Below, one piece after another: positions 48,078-56,579 of a stretch of 64,000 nt of DNA. Position 1 is the first letter of the stretch. Each line of letters begins with the position of its first letter. This DNA comes from Streptomyces sp. NBC_01244 (GTDB lineage: Bacteria > Actinomycetota > Actinomycetes > Streptomycetales > Streptomycetaceae), in assembly GCF_035987325.1 (NCBI RefSeq), contig NZ_CP108488.1:7068001-7132000 (forward strand). Reading direction: 5' to 3'. The notes beneath the pieces are model-generated. The model ran no database searches, was not told the DNA's origin, and was given only the letters and a program-made list of their open reading frames with translations. A program made the translations under genes and the position numbers.

Positions 48078-50817
48078 CCGCCTCCAGCGCATGTCCCTCA
48101 TCCTGAAGCCCACCGAGAGCGAACCTCTCGGTACATATCGCGCCTACGACTTCCCCCAGCTCTGGGCACGGGAACTGCACAAGCGGGTCTTCCGCCGTGA
48201 CCGGGGCAACGACGAAGAAGAGGAATGGCACGGTCTACCGCTGTGGGCCGTGACCACCGGTATCGCCGCGCTGCTTCCCCACGTGCTCGTCGGCGACAGC
48301 TCAGGACGGCAGGGCAGGGTGTGGCTGGCATGGAACCACCAGGACGGCAGCCCGCAGCCGGATACGGACCTGATCGTCGAACTGGTACGCAGCGGGCTGG
48401 TGGTAGCCGCCCTCGCGAAGAATGAAAAGGCCCGCCTGCGCGGCCGCCCAGAACCGGTAGATCTCACGGAACTTGCCTCCGTCCTGGACGGTTTCAAGGC
48501 AGACGAGCTTCGCAGCGAGCTCCGTGAGCTGCACGTCCCGAAGGACGACGTTCTCCGTGACGTGGAGTACCGCATCCTGCCGAACCTGGTGGCCACCCAA
48601 CTCGTCGCCAGCGGCTGGCAGGTCGAGCACTCCGGCTGGGAGTGGGACAGTAGCGGCGCTCCAAAGGAACTTAAGACGTACGGCATTTCGAGGTGGCGGC
48701 GCGTAGTGAGCGATGAGGGCGCCGAACTGATCTCATGGCCCCCGTACACGTACGAGAGCGAGAACAAGACAGCGTATCCGTGGTCATACACCCTGCGCCT
48801 GACCGCACAGAACCACGCGCTGGATCTGCGCTCGGACAACCTGCTGCACGCCCGTGTCGGCATTCGGCGGTGGGCACGCAGCAACGTCTGGGACGGAAAG
48901 CGCGCCATCACCGCCTATTTGTTCACTCCATCCCCCTGGGCCAACGCAACCAGTCCCTTCGGACGGGCGCGAATGAAGTGGCAGCCGGGGCCCAGAGGGA
49001 AGAAGGAGGGCAAGATGGTGTGGGATGACGTGCTCGCCGACACACTGGCGCGCTATACATCACGCCGCTACCTCCCCGCGGCACCCGAACTGGCCGCCGA
49101 CCCTTACGCCTTCTTCAAGCCCACCGACGGCAAACCACCGCTCGCCGGCGTGCCCTTCCGTGACGGGCTGGGCAAGAACGCCAAGCACTCCGTCGGCAAG
49201 GGCACCTCAGCCCGCGACCGCTGGCAGATCTTCCGACAGCTCGCAACCGCCCTCACTGACATTGCCAAGCCCGAGGAACCACTGCGCCGCGTTCCCGTCC
49301 CGGTGCGGCCCCGACCGTCGGCAGATCAGCTGCTGTGTATCGATCAGCCTGCCCTCGCCCGAGCCGTACCTGACGGCATCGCTGTCGAAGTGCTTTGGGA
49401 CACCGCAGTCATGCGAGACGAGCTGCTCACCACTCTGTACACGGCGTTCGGCACGCCTGCGCCCCACCCACCGCAGGACCAGGGCAAACCCTCTCGGCAC
49501 GAGTACGCCCTGGAGACAGGCGACATCCCTGTCATCATCGGGACGCAGCCTGTGGGCGAGATCGCCTCTTCACTCCAGGTCGACAGCACCATCAAGAACC
49601 GCACGGACCGGGTCCGCCAGGCCACCGCCCCTCGCCGCGACCGCACCATCGAGCGGCTGCGCTTGCCGGAGCCCTCGAACCGGCAGCGATTCGCTCTGAT
49701 CGAGATGCCCGACGCGGACGCGTACAACAGCGCGGAACATGACCCCAAGCAGGCGGTCAAAGCGGCAGCGGCCTCCATCGGTGTACTTGCCCAGAACATC
49801 ACACCGCCCAAGCCGACAGGCCCCCTTCCCGGCCAGGAAACCGCGGCGACCCGTCGCCAGCGCGCCGCCAAGTCCGTCATGGACCTACTCGTCCGCCAGA
49901 CAGGGCTGCTTACCCATCCCTCAGAACCCGGCACGAAGACCAGTCCCCTCGGTGACGTGACGACCGTGGGCCTGTGGGTAGTACGCCGCAACAAGGAGAG
50001 CCGTGCCCTCTTGCCCCTGGCTGTCTCCCACACGCCTGACGAGCCCTTCGCCCGGATCCGTCTCCCCCACGCCGAAGCCTGGATGCCCTTCCATCAAGGT
50101 CTGCTCACCCTGACCGACTTCGACATCGAGCGGCGGCTCGCCCACGAACGGATTCAGGCATTCTTCCAAGAAGTGACCGAGGAGATCTGCGATGGCACGC
50201 CTATCGCCCTGCTGACTCTCGCGCAGAACCTGCGCTCCAGTTGCCCCGGCCTCACCAACGGCAAGCTGGCAGCGGACTCCCTCGCCTTCGACGCCGGTAG
50301 CCCCGTCCCCGCCGACCGCCGCAAGGGACTGCGCCACATCCGGCTGCGCACCAATGTGCGAGACGAAACCAGCCAGCACTTCAGCTTCACCGAGGGAGGC
50401 AAAGACGGCGATGTTGGGGTCGGCTCTCATTTCTGGGCGGACCCGCACCGGCCCCGGCACTTCTTCAGCACGTCCAAGAAGCCAGCCACAGCCGGCAACG
50501 GCTCCCCGAAGGGCTCACGCATCGAAGCCCATTGGGGCTGCACGGGCAAAGACGAGGAGAAGAACAAGATCTACGGCGTGAAGCACGACACGCTCGCGGA
50601 CGTCTGGAACCCCCAGCTGCTGGAGCTCCTCGTTGCTTGCCATGCCCAGGACGACGACCCAGCTGCATGGGCCGCCTTTGTGCACCAGCAGCGATACGAG
50701 GCAGCACACTTCTCCGACCCACTCGCACTACCTGCCGTGCTTCACCTCGCACACACCGTGAGCGAGCACATCCTGCCGCACTATCTCGTCGAACCCATCA
50801 CCGAGTACGACGGATGA
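48064..50817 (+). CDS. pPIWI_RE protein (prokaryotic PIWI, RE family)
   Basis: The 917-residue product has the organisation of the PIWI-RE family. An N-terminal region contains YDFPQLWARELHKRVFRRDR, PLWAVTTGIAALLPHVLVGD and ALDLRSDNLLHARVGIRRWA. A middle MID-like part has VPDGIAVEVLWDTAVMRDEL. A C-terminal RNase H-like PIWI domain has VTTVGLWVVRRNKESRALLP, IRLPHAEAWMPFHQGLLTLT and RKGLRHIRLRTNVRDETSQH. The closing NPQLLELLVACHAQDDDPAA and LALPAVLHLAHTVSEHIL is characteristic. It should use a nucleic-acid guide or sense hybrids. GTG 48064 has GGAG 7 nt upstream and overlaps the helicase gene; ATG 48070 is an alternative. Confidence 0.88.
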   Translation: MAMYDRLQRMSLILKPTESEPLGTYRAYDFPQLWARELHKRVFRRDRGNDEEEEWHGLPLWAVTTGIAALLPHVLVGDSSGRQGRVWLAWNHQDGSPQPDTDLIVELVRSGLVVAALAKNEKARLRGRPEPVDLTELASVLDGFKADELRSELRELHVPKDDVLRDVEYRILPNLVATQLVASGWQVEHSGWEWDSSGAPKELKTYGISRWRRVVSDEGAELISWPPYTYESENKTAYPWSYTLRLTAQNHALDLRSDNLLHARVGIRRWARSNVWDGKRAITAYLFTPSPWANATSPFGRARMKWQPGPRGKKEGKMVWDDVLADTLARYTSRRYLPAAPELAADPYAFFKPTDGKPPLAGVPFRDGLGKNAKHSVGKGTSARDRWQIFRQLATALTDIAKPEEPLRRVPVPVRPRPSADQLLCIDQPALARAVPDGIAVEVLWDTAVMRDELLTTLYTAFGTPAPHPPQDQGKPSRHEYALETGDIPVIIGTQPVGEIASSLQVDSTIKNRTDRVRQATAPRRDRTIERLRLPEPSNRQRFALIEMPDADAYNSAEHDPKQAVKAAAASIGVLAQNITPPKPTGPLPGQETAATRRQRAAKSVMDLLVRQTGLLTHPSEPGTKTSPLGDVTTVGLWVVRRNKESRALLPLAVSHTPDEPFARIRLPHAEAWMPFHQGLLTLTDFDIERRLAHERIQAFFQEVTEEICDGTPIALLTLAQNLRSSCPGLTNGKLAADSLAFDAGSPVPADRRKGLRHIRLRTNVRDETSQHFSFTEGGKDGDVGVGSHFWADPHRPRHFFSTSKKPATAGNGSPKGSRIEAHWGCTGKDEEKNKIYGVKHDTLADVWNPQLLELLVACHAQDDDPAAWAAFVHQQRYEAAHFSDPLALPAVLHLAHTVSEHILPHYLVEPITEYDG

Positions 50818-50857
50818 CACCTTGCCGCCCCAAGCCCCCCGCACGGGCCGCGCCCCT

Positions 50858-51520
50858 ATGACACCCGCCGCCCGCCAACGCTGGTCAGAACTCAACGACC
50901 GCCAGCGGAGCTACCTGGCGGTCTTCTACAAGCTCGACCAAGAGGCCGAACACGAGCAGCGCAGCCGGTGGCACCGAAGCCTGCAACGGGACCCAGCCGA
51001 CACCTGGCGCTGGATCCCCTATGACACGAAGCACCCGGGCGCCGGTCCCACCGTCTGCCAACAGCGCCTAGACACCCAAGGCCTGCGCGACACGGGGGCC
51101 GGAGCCACACTCGCCGCACTCTGCCGACGGGGCCTGCTCCGCACCCGCGAGATCCGAGTCGACACGCTCCCCGGACACCCCACGCAAACACAGATCCGCC
51201 TCACCTCAGCTGGACGTGCAGCCGCCCGGACGAACGAAGAGCAGCGGCGGACAGAACCCACCACTCTTCCGCAGTGGATCGCCGAAACTCTCCAAGAGAT
51301 CGCTGAGGCTGGACCCGACGGGCTTGCCAAGTACAGCGTCGGCCGCGCCGCGGCGCGGCAACTCGGACCTCAGGGCCTCCACCTCATCGAGGAGGCCAGC
51401 CCCTGGTCCTACCGGCTGACGCCCAAAGGCAACGACGTCACGCTCGCGCACCACCAATCGCGATCCGCACCGACGGCCAATGCCTTACCACGCGGACCGC
51501 GCAACGACCCAAACAACTAG
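50858..51520 (+). CDS. Fourth gene of the PIWI-RE operon, winged-helix-like protein
   Basis: The product of about 220 residues starts MTPAARQRWSELNDRQRSYL, then AVFYKLDQEAEHEQRSRWHR, LAALCRRGLLRTREIRVDTL, QIRLTSAGRAAARTNEEQRR and WSYRLTPKGNDVTLAHHQ. Two segments follow the order helix-helix-RxGLL-wing-LTxxG, as in winged-helix proteins. TTG 50822, 4 nt after the PIWI-RE stop, is an alternative start. Its position suggests co-transcription with the system; it may regulate or assist it. The stop TAG is part of the right direct repeat. Confidence 0.72.
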   Translation: MTPAARQRWSELNDRQRSYLAVFYKLDQEAEHEQRSRWHRSLQRDPADTWRWIPYDTKHPGAGPTVCQQRLDTQGLRDTGAGATLAALCRRGLLRTREIRVDTLPGHPTQTQIRLTSAGRAAARTNEEQRRTEPTTLPQWIAETLQEIAEAGPDGLAKYSVGRAAARQLGPQGLHLIEEASPWSYRLTPKGNDVTLAHHQSRSAPTANALPRGPRNDPNN

Positions 51521-51742
51521 ATGATCAATTCCAAGGGATGCCTGCGGAGGGTGTGGGGTGGGCGGCGGCCGAAGCCACCGCGAGACGGTCAGGCGGCGGG
51601 CTGCCGGCCGTGGTTGTCGAGGTGGCAGCGGGCGGTCAGGCGTCAGGGTCGACTTCGGGGTGCGTGAACCGCACGGGCTTGCCTAGCGACCGGGCGTAGG
51701 CGATTTCGGCTCGGGTGCTGTCTCCGATGTAGTCGCCGACGA
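51517..51742. repeat. Right 226-bp direct repeat of the island
   Basis: Same sequence as 39357-39582 with two substitutions. Here it continues without a break into the complete deoxyribosyltransferase-like gene, so this is the original context and the left copy is the duplicated junction. Confidence 0.95.
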
Positions 51743-52025
51743 CGAGCACCTCATCAGCAAGCCGGATCTTCGCCCGGTGCAGATCGTCGAGCCGAACCTT
51801 CAGAGCCTCGGCCTCGACAGAATCGGAGCAAAGTTCGTGCGGCGACTTCATGTCACAGCCCGGTTTGACGACAATCCTTCCGGCTTTGGTCTCCCGCAGA
51901 TCGGCCTCGGTCATCTCGGTCATGAAGCGGGTGGAGCCGCAGATCACGACGATACGTGGGAGGCTCAACAGCTTCTTCGCGTCGGCGAGCTTCTCCTCCG
52001 GGGTGAGCAGTTGCGGGTATGACAC
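51636..52025 (-). CDS. Nucleoside 2-deoxyribosyltransferase-like protein
   Basis: The 129-residue product begins MSYPQLLTPEEKLADAKKLL and has IVVICGSTRFMTEMTEADL, then ADEVLVVGDYIGDSTRAEIA and YARSLGKPVRFTHPEVDPDA. The CGSTRF strand-loop and the Glu in TRAEIAYA fit the nucleoside deoxyribosyltransferase-like fold, which acts on nucleosides or nucleotides; the substrate here is unknown. GTG 52025 follows a perfect AGGAGG. Its 3' third is duplicated at the left end of the island, so this gene appears to be the integration site. Confidence 0.8.
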   Translation of the reverse strand: MSYPQLLTPEEKLADAKKLLSLPRIVVICGSTRFMTEMTEADLRETKAGRIVVKPGCDMKSPHELCSDSVEAEALKVRLDDLHRAKIRLADEVLVVGDYIGDSTRAEIAYARSLGKPVRFTHPEVDPDA

Positions 52026-52200
52026 TGGTTCCTCCTGGTGGTGTGGTCCAAGGGGTGCCTGCGGAGACGAAAACGAGGGGCGGACACTGAGACGACCGAG
52101 AGATCAAGGGGCCGATCCCAGCACAACGATGTCCCCCGGCGGAGATTTGCTGCTCCGGGTACGGGGGGCACGGCGGCGACCACGTGTGGATCCGATGGCG

Positions 52201-52728
52201 TCATCGGGTCGGGCGGAACATCATCACGAGCGGCGGGGAGTCTGGTGAGGGCTGGGCGCTGCCTATCGCCTCATAGCCCCAACCCTCGTACACCTGCTGT
52301 ACTTTCCCGTCACCAGCGGTCGGGTTCACCATGAGCGCCACCGCCGTATCCGTCCGCCTGGCGAGGAGTCTGTCGTGGATGCGTCGCGCCAGGCCCGTCC
52401 CCCGGTGAGGTACGACCACGCCGATCTCCTTGAGGGCCAGGACCGGTTCGACGGTGTGCTTCGGGTCGACGCCTTCCGCTCGGGTCCACCACCGGTCGCC
52501 GGCCTCGACGGTGTTGCCGTACGCGTACCCGACCGGATTCCCATCGTTGTCGAAGGCGATCACTGCCACGAACCCCGGCTCCCGCCCGTGCCGGTCCAAG
52601 CGGTCGGCGAAGGTGGGCACCGAGTAGTTCGGCAGGTGCAGCAGCGGTTCGCGGACCTTCGCGTACACCGCGATCAGCGGCACGGCGGCCTGTTCCAGGT
52701 CGGTGTACCGGCGCAGCCGGATCGTCAT
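52201..52728 (-). CDS. GNAT-family acetyltransferase
   Basis: The 175-residue product shows the GNAT order: MTIRLRRYTDLEQAAVPLIA, FVAVIAFDNDGNPVGYAYGN, ALKEIGVVVPHRGTGLARRI (acetyl-CoA loop R-G-T-G-L-A) and DTAVALMVNPTAGDGKVQQV followed by YEGWGYEAIG. It would acetylate an unknown amine. ATG 52728 overlaps the stop of the upstream regulator gene as ATGA, so the two are co-expressed. This pair is a common arrangement in Streptomyces. Confidence 0.85.
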   Translation of the reverse strand: MTIRLRRYTDLEQAAVPLIAVYAKVREPLLHLPNYSVPTFADRLDRHGREPGFVAVIAFDNDGNPVGYAYGNTVEAGDRWWTRAEGVDPKHTVEPVLALKEIGVVVPHRGTGLARRIHDRLLARRTDTAVALMVNPTAGDGKVQQVYEGWGYEAIGSAQPSPDSPPLVMMFRPTR

Positions 52729-53984
52729 ACGGGTGTCCTCCGGGTCTCGCGGACGTACTGGGTCCAGGTGTGTGCGGGTGTGGTGTCCGGGGCGATCTGC
52801 TCCAGGCGGGAGCCGAAGGTGCGCAGCATCCCGACGACGCGGGGATGCATCACGGCCTGGTCGGCGGGGACGGACATGGCGGTGGCCACGGCCGGTTCGA
52901 CGTCGCCCTGTTCGAGCTGTGCCCGTGCGACGCGGGTGGTGGCGATGGCCTTGGAGCGGTGCATGTGGGGGCGCAGGCTGGCGAGGCAGCGGTGGCCGTG
53001 GAATTCGGCGCGGGCGAAGTCGCCGAGGGAGAGGTACGCGGACAGGGCGAGGCTGTCGAGTTCGGCCTGGTCGTAGAAGGCGTTCATCCACACGGGCCGC
53101 TGTGCGTGGGGGTCGGCGCGGTTCATGGCGTCCTGGGCCTGGTCGAAGCAGCGCCGGGCGGCGATGCGGTCGCCTGCGGCGCCGTGGATGGCGGCGTGAC
53201 GGGCCAGCCCGAGGGAGGCGAACATCGGGTCCCGGCGGGTGAGGGAGAGCCCCCGGGCCACCGTGTTGGCGGCAGCGGCATCGGCCGGGCGGCCCATGTG
53301 CCGGTACATCGTCCCCGCGTGGGACCAGATGCGGAATTTGATGAACGCGTCCCCGGACATTTCGGCGAGGGCCTGGGCCTCGCGCATGTGGCCGATCGCG
53401 TCGTCGAAGCGGCGGCCGTCGATCGCGGCCCACATAGCGGAGGACCGGAACGCCGCCGCCGAGGCGTAGACCTGCCCCCGAACCCTTTGGCTGGCGCTGC
53501 CCGTCTCCTGGAGGGCCAGGGCTCTACCGGACATCGCAGCGGCCTGCTGCTCGATGCCGAGCTGTCCGCCGTGGCGGTGGTCGCTGGCGATGATCTCGGC
53601 GAAGTGTCGCTGCAGGCGTTCCACGTCGCTCGTGGCAATCCGGCGGGAGTTGGCGGTGGGGGTGACAGTGGGGGTGGCTACGGCTGCGGTGATACCGGCC
53701 ATGAAAGTTCGGCGGAGCACGGGGTCCTCCCGGGGTGCTGCTGTACTGGGTGGGGCGAACCCTAAGTCCGCTACCGGGCAGGCGAACACCCGCTCCAGCG
53801 CGGCCCGCGTACGCCCGATCGGGCGCCGGGTGGTGCCGTTCAGCAGGTTCCGCACGGTCCGCGCGGAGATTTCCCCCGGCCGGCCAGTGAGCACTTCGAG
53901 GGCCGTGTTCATCTGACCTGCGAGTTCGTCCTGGGTTAAGCCGAGGTCCGTTAACCGCTGCCTCAACACGGTGTTGTCGCCCAT
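52725..53984 (-). CDS. XRE-type regulator with TPR-like C-terminus
   Basis: The 419-residue product has an N-terminal helix-turn-helix (LRQRLTDLGLTQDELAGQMN, about residues 6-25, and ISARTVRNLLNGTTRRPIGR). A helical repeat region from about residue 120 to 400 follows, resembling TPR units (ASAAAFRSSAMWAAIDGRRF, EMSGDAFIKFRIWSHAGTMY, LDSLALSAYLSLGDFARAEF). Such regulators often sense peptides or partner proteins. ATG 53984 precedes MGDNTVLRQRL. It is transcribed divergently from the 54226 gene, and the 241-nt gap should contain both promoters. Confidence 0.82.
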   Translation of the reverse strand: MGDNTVLRQRLTDLGLTQDELAGQMNTALEVLTGRPGEISARTVRNLLNGTTRRPIGRTRAALERVFACPVADLGFAPPSTAAPREDPVLRRTFMAGITAAVATPTVTPTANSRRIATSDVERLQRHFAEIIASDHRHGGQLGIEQQAAAMSGRALALQETGSASQRVRGQVYASAAAFRSSAMWAAIDGRRFDDAIGHMREAQALAEMSGDAFIKFRIWSHAGTMYRHMGRPADAAAANTVARGLSLTRRDPMFASLGLARHAAIHGAAGDRIAARRCFDQAQDAMNRADPHAQRPVWMNAFYDQAELDSLALSAYLSLGDFARAEFHGHRCLASLRPHMHRSKAIATTRVARAQLEQGDVEPAVATAMSVPADQAVMHPRVVGMLRTFGSRLEQIAPDTTPAHTWTQYVRETRRTPV

Positions 53985-54225
53985 GCCACCGACCGTAGCC
54001 GCAGCGTCACTTGGCGGACAGGCCGATCGCAAAGCGCGGGTAAAGTCTTCCGGTCGTGTACGTGGTCTAGCCCTCCAACCCTTCCTGTCTTCAAGGCCGC
54101 CGCAGTCGTTCACTGAACATCGTCACCGGGCAGTCCGGACTCCCTGCCCGGCGGAAGCACGAGGAGAGTCCCGCCCGTGCCCCCGTCGCGGGCGGGACGG
54201 CTCGCCCGACGAGGAGGAGAGCGTT

Positions 54226-54459
54226 GTGACCACCACGCACCGTCCGCCGTCCCACCAGTCGCTGCCCGCATGGCTGCGTGAGGGCGCCCGCGTCACGGAC
54301 GCCGCGAAGGATCGGGAGGCGATCGTGCCGTTCATCGGTTCGTGGGAAGACCCGCAGACCCGCCGGATAGTGCCGTGCGCGGTGTTCCTGCGGCCCGAGG
54401 ACGGCGGCACAGAGTGGATCGTCGCCCCGGGAGCCGTACGGGAAGCTGCCAGCCGGTGA
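54226..54459 (+). CDS. Hypothetical protein, 77 residues
   Basis: GTG 54226 follows GAGGAGGAG. The product runs THRPPSHQSLPAWLREGARV, TDAAKDREAIVPFIGSWEDP and VPCAVFLRPEDGGTEWIVAP. Its central beta strands suggest a small barrel. No family is recognised. It is the first of four short plus-strand genes linked by stop-start overlaps. Confidence 0.68.
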   Translation: MTTTHRPPSHQSLPAWLREGARVTDAAKDREAIVPFIGSWEDPQTRRIVPCAVFLRPEDGGTEWIVAPGAVREAASR

Positions 54460-54560
54460 GCCTGACTCTGCGCCTATTGCCGGAAGAAGCCCTGGCCCGT
54501 ACGCCCAGCCCGGAGCGGTGTGTGGAGATCACCCAAACCCACCCCTGGACGGCGACATGA
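54456..54560 (+). CDS. Very small gene, 34 codons, coupled on both sides
   Basis: GTG 54456 overlaps the upstream stop as GTGA, and the stop overlaps the next ATG as ATGA. The peptide is VSLTLRLLPEEALARTPSPE followed by RCVEITQTHPWTAT. The double overlap is the main evidence that it is translated. It could be a real micro-protein or only a coupling leader. Confidence 0.5.
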   Translation: MSLTLRLLPEEALARTPSPERCVEITQTHPWTAT

Positions 54561-54775
54561 CCGACGTACGCACCCTGCGGATCGCCCCGGCTGATCTGGT
54601 TCGCCTGCGCATCGAGGCCGACCTGGTGCTGGGGTTGATCCGGGCCGAGGCCATGCGCGCCGAGATCGCGTGGGCGAAGGGACTGGGCCGCCCGTCGCCG
54701 ACCAGAGAGCCGAACGTGTCCCTGCTCGCCCGCCGCTTCGAAGCGCTACGCCGGGATGCCCTGGTACCGGCTTGA
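54557..54775 (+). CDS. Hypothetical helical protein, 72 residues
   Basis: ATG 54557 overlaps the stop of the preceding micro-gene. The product runs TLRIAPADLVRLRIEADLVL, GLIRAEAMRAEIAWAKGLGR and NVSLLARRFEALRRDALVPA, which is nearly all helix. No family is recognised. It is probably cytoplasmic and co-expressed with its small neighbours. Confidence 0.62.
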   Translation: MTDVRTLRIAPADLVRLRIEADLVLGLIRAEAMRAEIAWAKGLGRPSPTREPNVSLLARRFEALRRDALVPA

Positions 54776-54936
54776 TCCACTGACCGGAAACGCCCTTACG
54801 TGCGATGAGGGCCAGCGGATCTACTACGAGACTTCTGCCCGTACCCGAACTGATCGTCGGTGTGCGGGCGGATACGCCGCCGAGGCCAGGTTCTTTGGCG
54901 GTGGTCCTGAACGACGACCGAGAGGATGCACCAAAA

Positions 54937-55131
54937 ATGCGAGGTCACGTTCCGTCCAACGAAATCACCGCCGAGGGCTACGCGCCCATCTACCACCAGA
55001 CGAAGAAGCGCATGGCCGACGTCTTCGGCGTCCGCGACGACCGGCACTGGCCCTCGGGTGAAGAGACGTGCTCCGACTGCTACAGCGTCACCCCGCCCGT
55101 CGCCACGGTCACGACCGGCTCCCCCGCGTAA
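54937..55131 (+). CDS. Hypothetical protein with CxxC, 64 residues
   Basis: ATG 54937 has GAGAGGA about ten bases upstream. The product is MRGHVPSNEITAEGYAPIYH, QTKKRMADVFGVRDDRHWPS and GEETCSDCYSVTPPVATVTT. The CxxC could bind metal only in a multimer. No function is known. It lies 76 nt before the next gene. Confidence 0.62.
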   Translation: MRGHVPSNEITAEGYAPIYHQTKKRMADVFGVRDDRHWPSGEETCSDCYSVTPPVATVTTGSPA

Positions 55132-55207
55132 CCGCACACGCCACGCAGTGAACCGAGGCCGGGTGCCGCTCATGGTGCCCGGCCCCTCACAGAGACGGAG
55201 AGTGCAC

Positions 55208-55789
55208 GTGGACAAGATCAAGCTGGTGGCCGAACCGGGCGCCATCCTCGACAAGTGCCTCGCGGCCATGCCTGACATGGACGACGGCCTGCGCGAGCGG
55301 CTGCGCCTGCTGGAGGAGTACGACATGGGGTTTTTGCTGCTGGGCATGAGCCCGCGCAGGCTCCTGCGTGACGGCCGGCTGTTCGACAACGAGCAGGTAC
55401 TGCCCCTGCTGCTGTGGTTCAGCCAGTGGGACAAGCACTGCCGGTACTGGGCCGCCGAGGTCATGAAGCAGTGGCTGGTGTTCAACCGGTCGGAGGGCGA
55501 CTTCGAGGGCGTGCCGGACGAGAAGGCGATCGAGTTCCGGGACTACTTCTTCGCGAAGTACGCGATCCCGCTGATCGAGGAGTTCCGCCAGTACGTCGCG
55601 CTGACGATGCTCTACCCCAACGAGCACAACGCGCCCTCCGGCCCCGTCGACATGGTGTGGCACGGGTTCATGCTCAACACCGAACCGTTCGAGGACTTCA
55701 GTCACCGGATCTGGGTGGGAGCCTTGCACATGGCCCCGGAGGTCCCCGAAGAGGACTACGCCGACATCCCTGTGGCCAGCGGCCGGTAG
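55208..55789 (+). CDS. Hypothetical protein with WHGF motif (GRDP-like)
   Basis: GTG 55208 follows GGAGAG. The 193-residue product is helical at first (DDGLRERLRLLEEYDMGFLL, LLLWFSQWDKHCRYWAAEVM). It then shows VDMVWHGFMLNTEPFEDFSH and RIWVGALHMAPEVPEEDYAD. The VDxxWHxxxLxTxxFxxF pattern occurs in glycine-rich-domain (DUF1399-like) proteins, where it is of unknown function. It ends 2 nt before the dioxygenase gene, so the two are probably functionally linked. Confidence 0.7.
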   Translation: MDKIKLVAEPGAILDKCLAAMPDMDDGLRERLRLLEEYDMGFLLLGMSPRRLLRDGRLFDNEQVLPLLLWFSQWDKHCRYWAAEVMKQWLVFNRSEGDFEGVPDEKAIEFRDYFFAKYAIPLIEEFRQYVALTMLYPNEHNAPSGPVDMVWHGFMLNTEPFEDFSHRIWVGALHMAPEVPEEDYADIPVASGR

Positions 55790-55791
55790 CC

Positions 55792-56574
55792 GTGAACGGG
55801 CCGCATGATCTCGCGCGGGCCGCCGAGGCGTTCCACGAGAACGGATTCGTGGTCCTGCCGTCCATCATCCCCGTGGATGCGGCCGAGCACCTGCGGGTCC
55901 TGACCGAACAGCGCTACCAGGACCCGCAGGTCCACGCCGCACCCGAAGAACTCGACCTGCTGCGCGGCGACGTGAGCATGATGCGCGTCTTCGAATGCGA
56001 CCCGGCGTTCCGCGAGATGATCGACCTGGAGCCCCTTGTGACCCTGGTCGAAGCGCTTCTGGGACCGGACTGCCACGTGATCGCCCAGAACGCGCTCCGC
56101 ATCCCGCCGGGGAAAGGCATCATCAACTGGCACATCGACGACGCCCTGTTCTTCCCGTTCCTCAGTGACACCCCGACCGTTCCGGCCGTCGGTTCCATCC
56201 CGTGCTTCGCCCTGAACGTCATGATCGCCCTCAGCGACATCGACGACGTGCAGCACGGGCCGACGCAGGTCATCCCCGGGAGCCATTTGTCCGGCCGACG
56301 GCCTCCCTACAGCTCCGACCTCCCCGGCGCGCCCACGTCACTGCTCGCCCGAGCCGGTGACGCCTATCTGGTCAACAGCCAGACCTGGCACCGGGGTGCG
56401 CCGAACCAGTCCGACCGCACCCGGTACCTGCTGACGACCGCGTACGGAAGGAGGTTCATCAGCCAGCGCTTCTACCCCTTCATCGGGTACCGGCTACCTG
56501 ACGGGGTACTCGAGGGGGCCTCCGCCCGCGTTGCCCGACTCCTCGGCCGGCACGGCAAAGGCCCCTACGGGTAG
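55792..56574 (+). CDS. PhyH-family Fe(II)/2-oxoglutarate dioxygenase
   Basis: This 260-residue enzyme resembles phytanoyl-CoA dioxygenases. The N-terminal helix AAEAFHENGFVVLPSIIPVD is typical. Iron ligands are H114 and D116 in NWHIDDALFFPF and H200 in SQTWHRGAPN. The 2-oxoglutarate Arg is R209 or R211 in QSDRTRYLLTTAYG. HGPTQVIPGSH is the expected strand before the distal half. It would hydroxylate a small molecule or amino-acid derivative. GTG 55792 lies 2 nt after the upstream stop. It is convergent with the phosphotransferase gene. Confidence 0.87.
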   Translation: MNGPHDLARAAEAFHENGFVVLPSIIPVDAAEHLRVLTEQRYQDPQVHAAPEELDLLRGDVSMMRVFECDPAFREMIDLEPLVTLVEALLGPDCHVIAQNALRIPPGKGIINWHIDDALFFPFLSDTPTVPAVGSIPCFALNVMIALSDIDDVQHGPTQVIPGSHLSGRRPPYSSDLPGAPTSLLARAGDAYLVNSQTWHRGAPNQSDRTRYLLTTAYGRRFISQRFYPFIGYRLPDGVLEGASARVARLLGRHGKGPYG

Positions 56575-56579
56575 ACCCG

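Noticed and set aside
54756..55061. Frame beginning MPWYRLDPLTGNALTCDEGQ on the plus strand
   Set aside because: The first 35 codons look protein-like, but the rest is Arg-rich frame shadow that overlaps the better supported 54937-55131 gene. It may be the remains of a broken gene, but evidence is thin.
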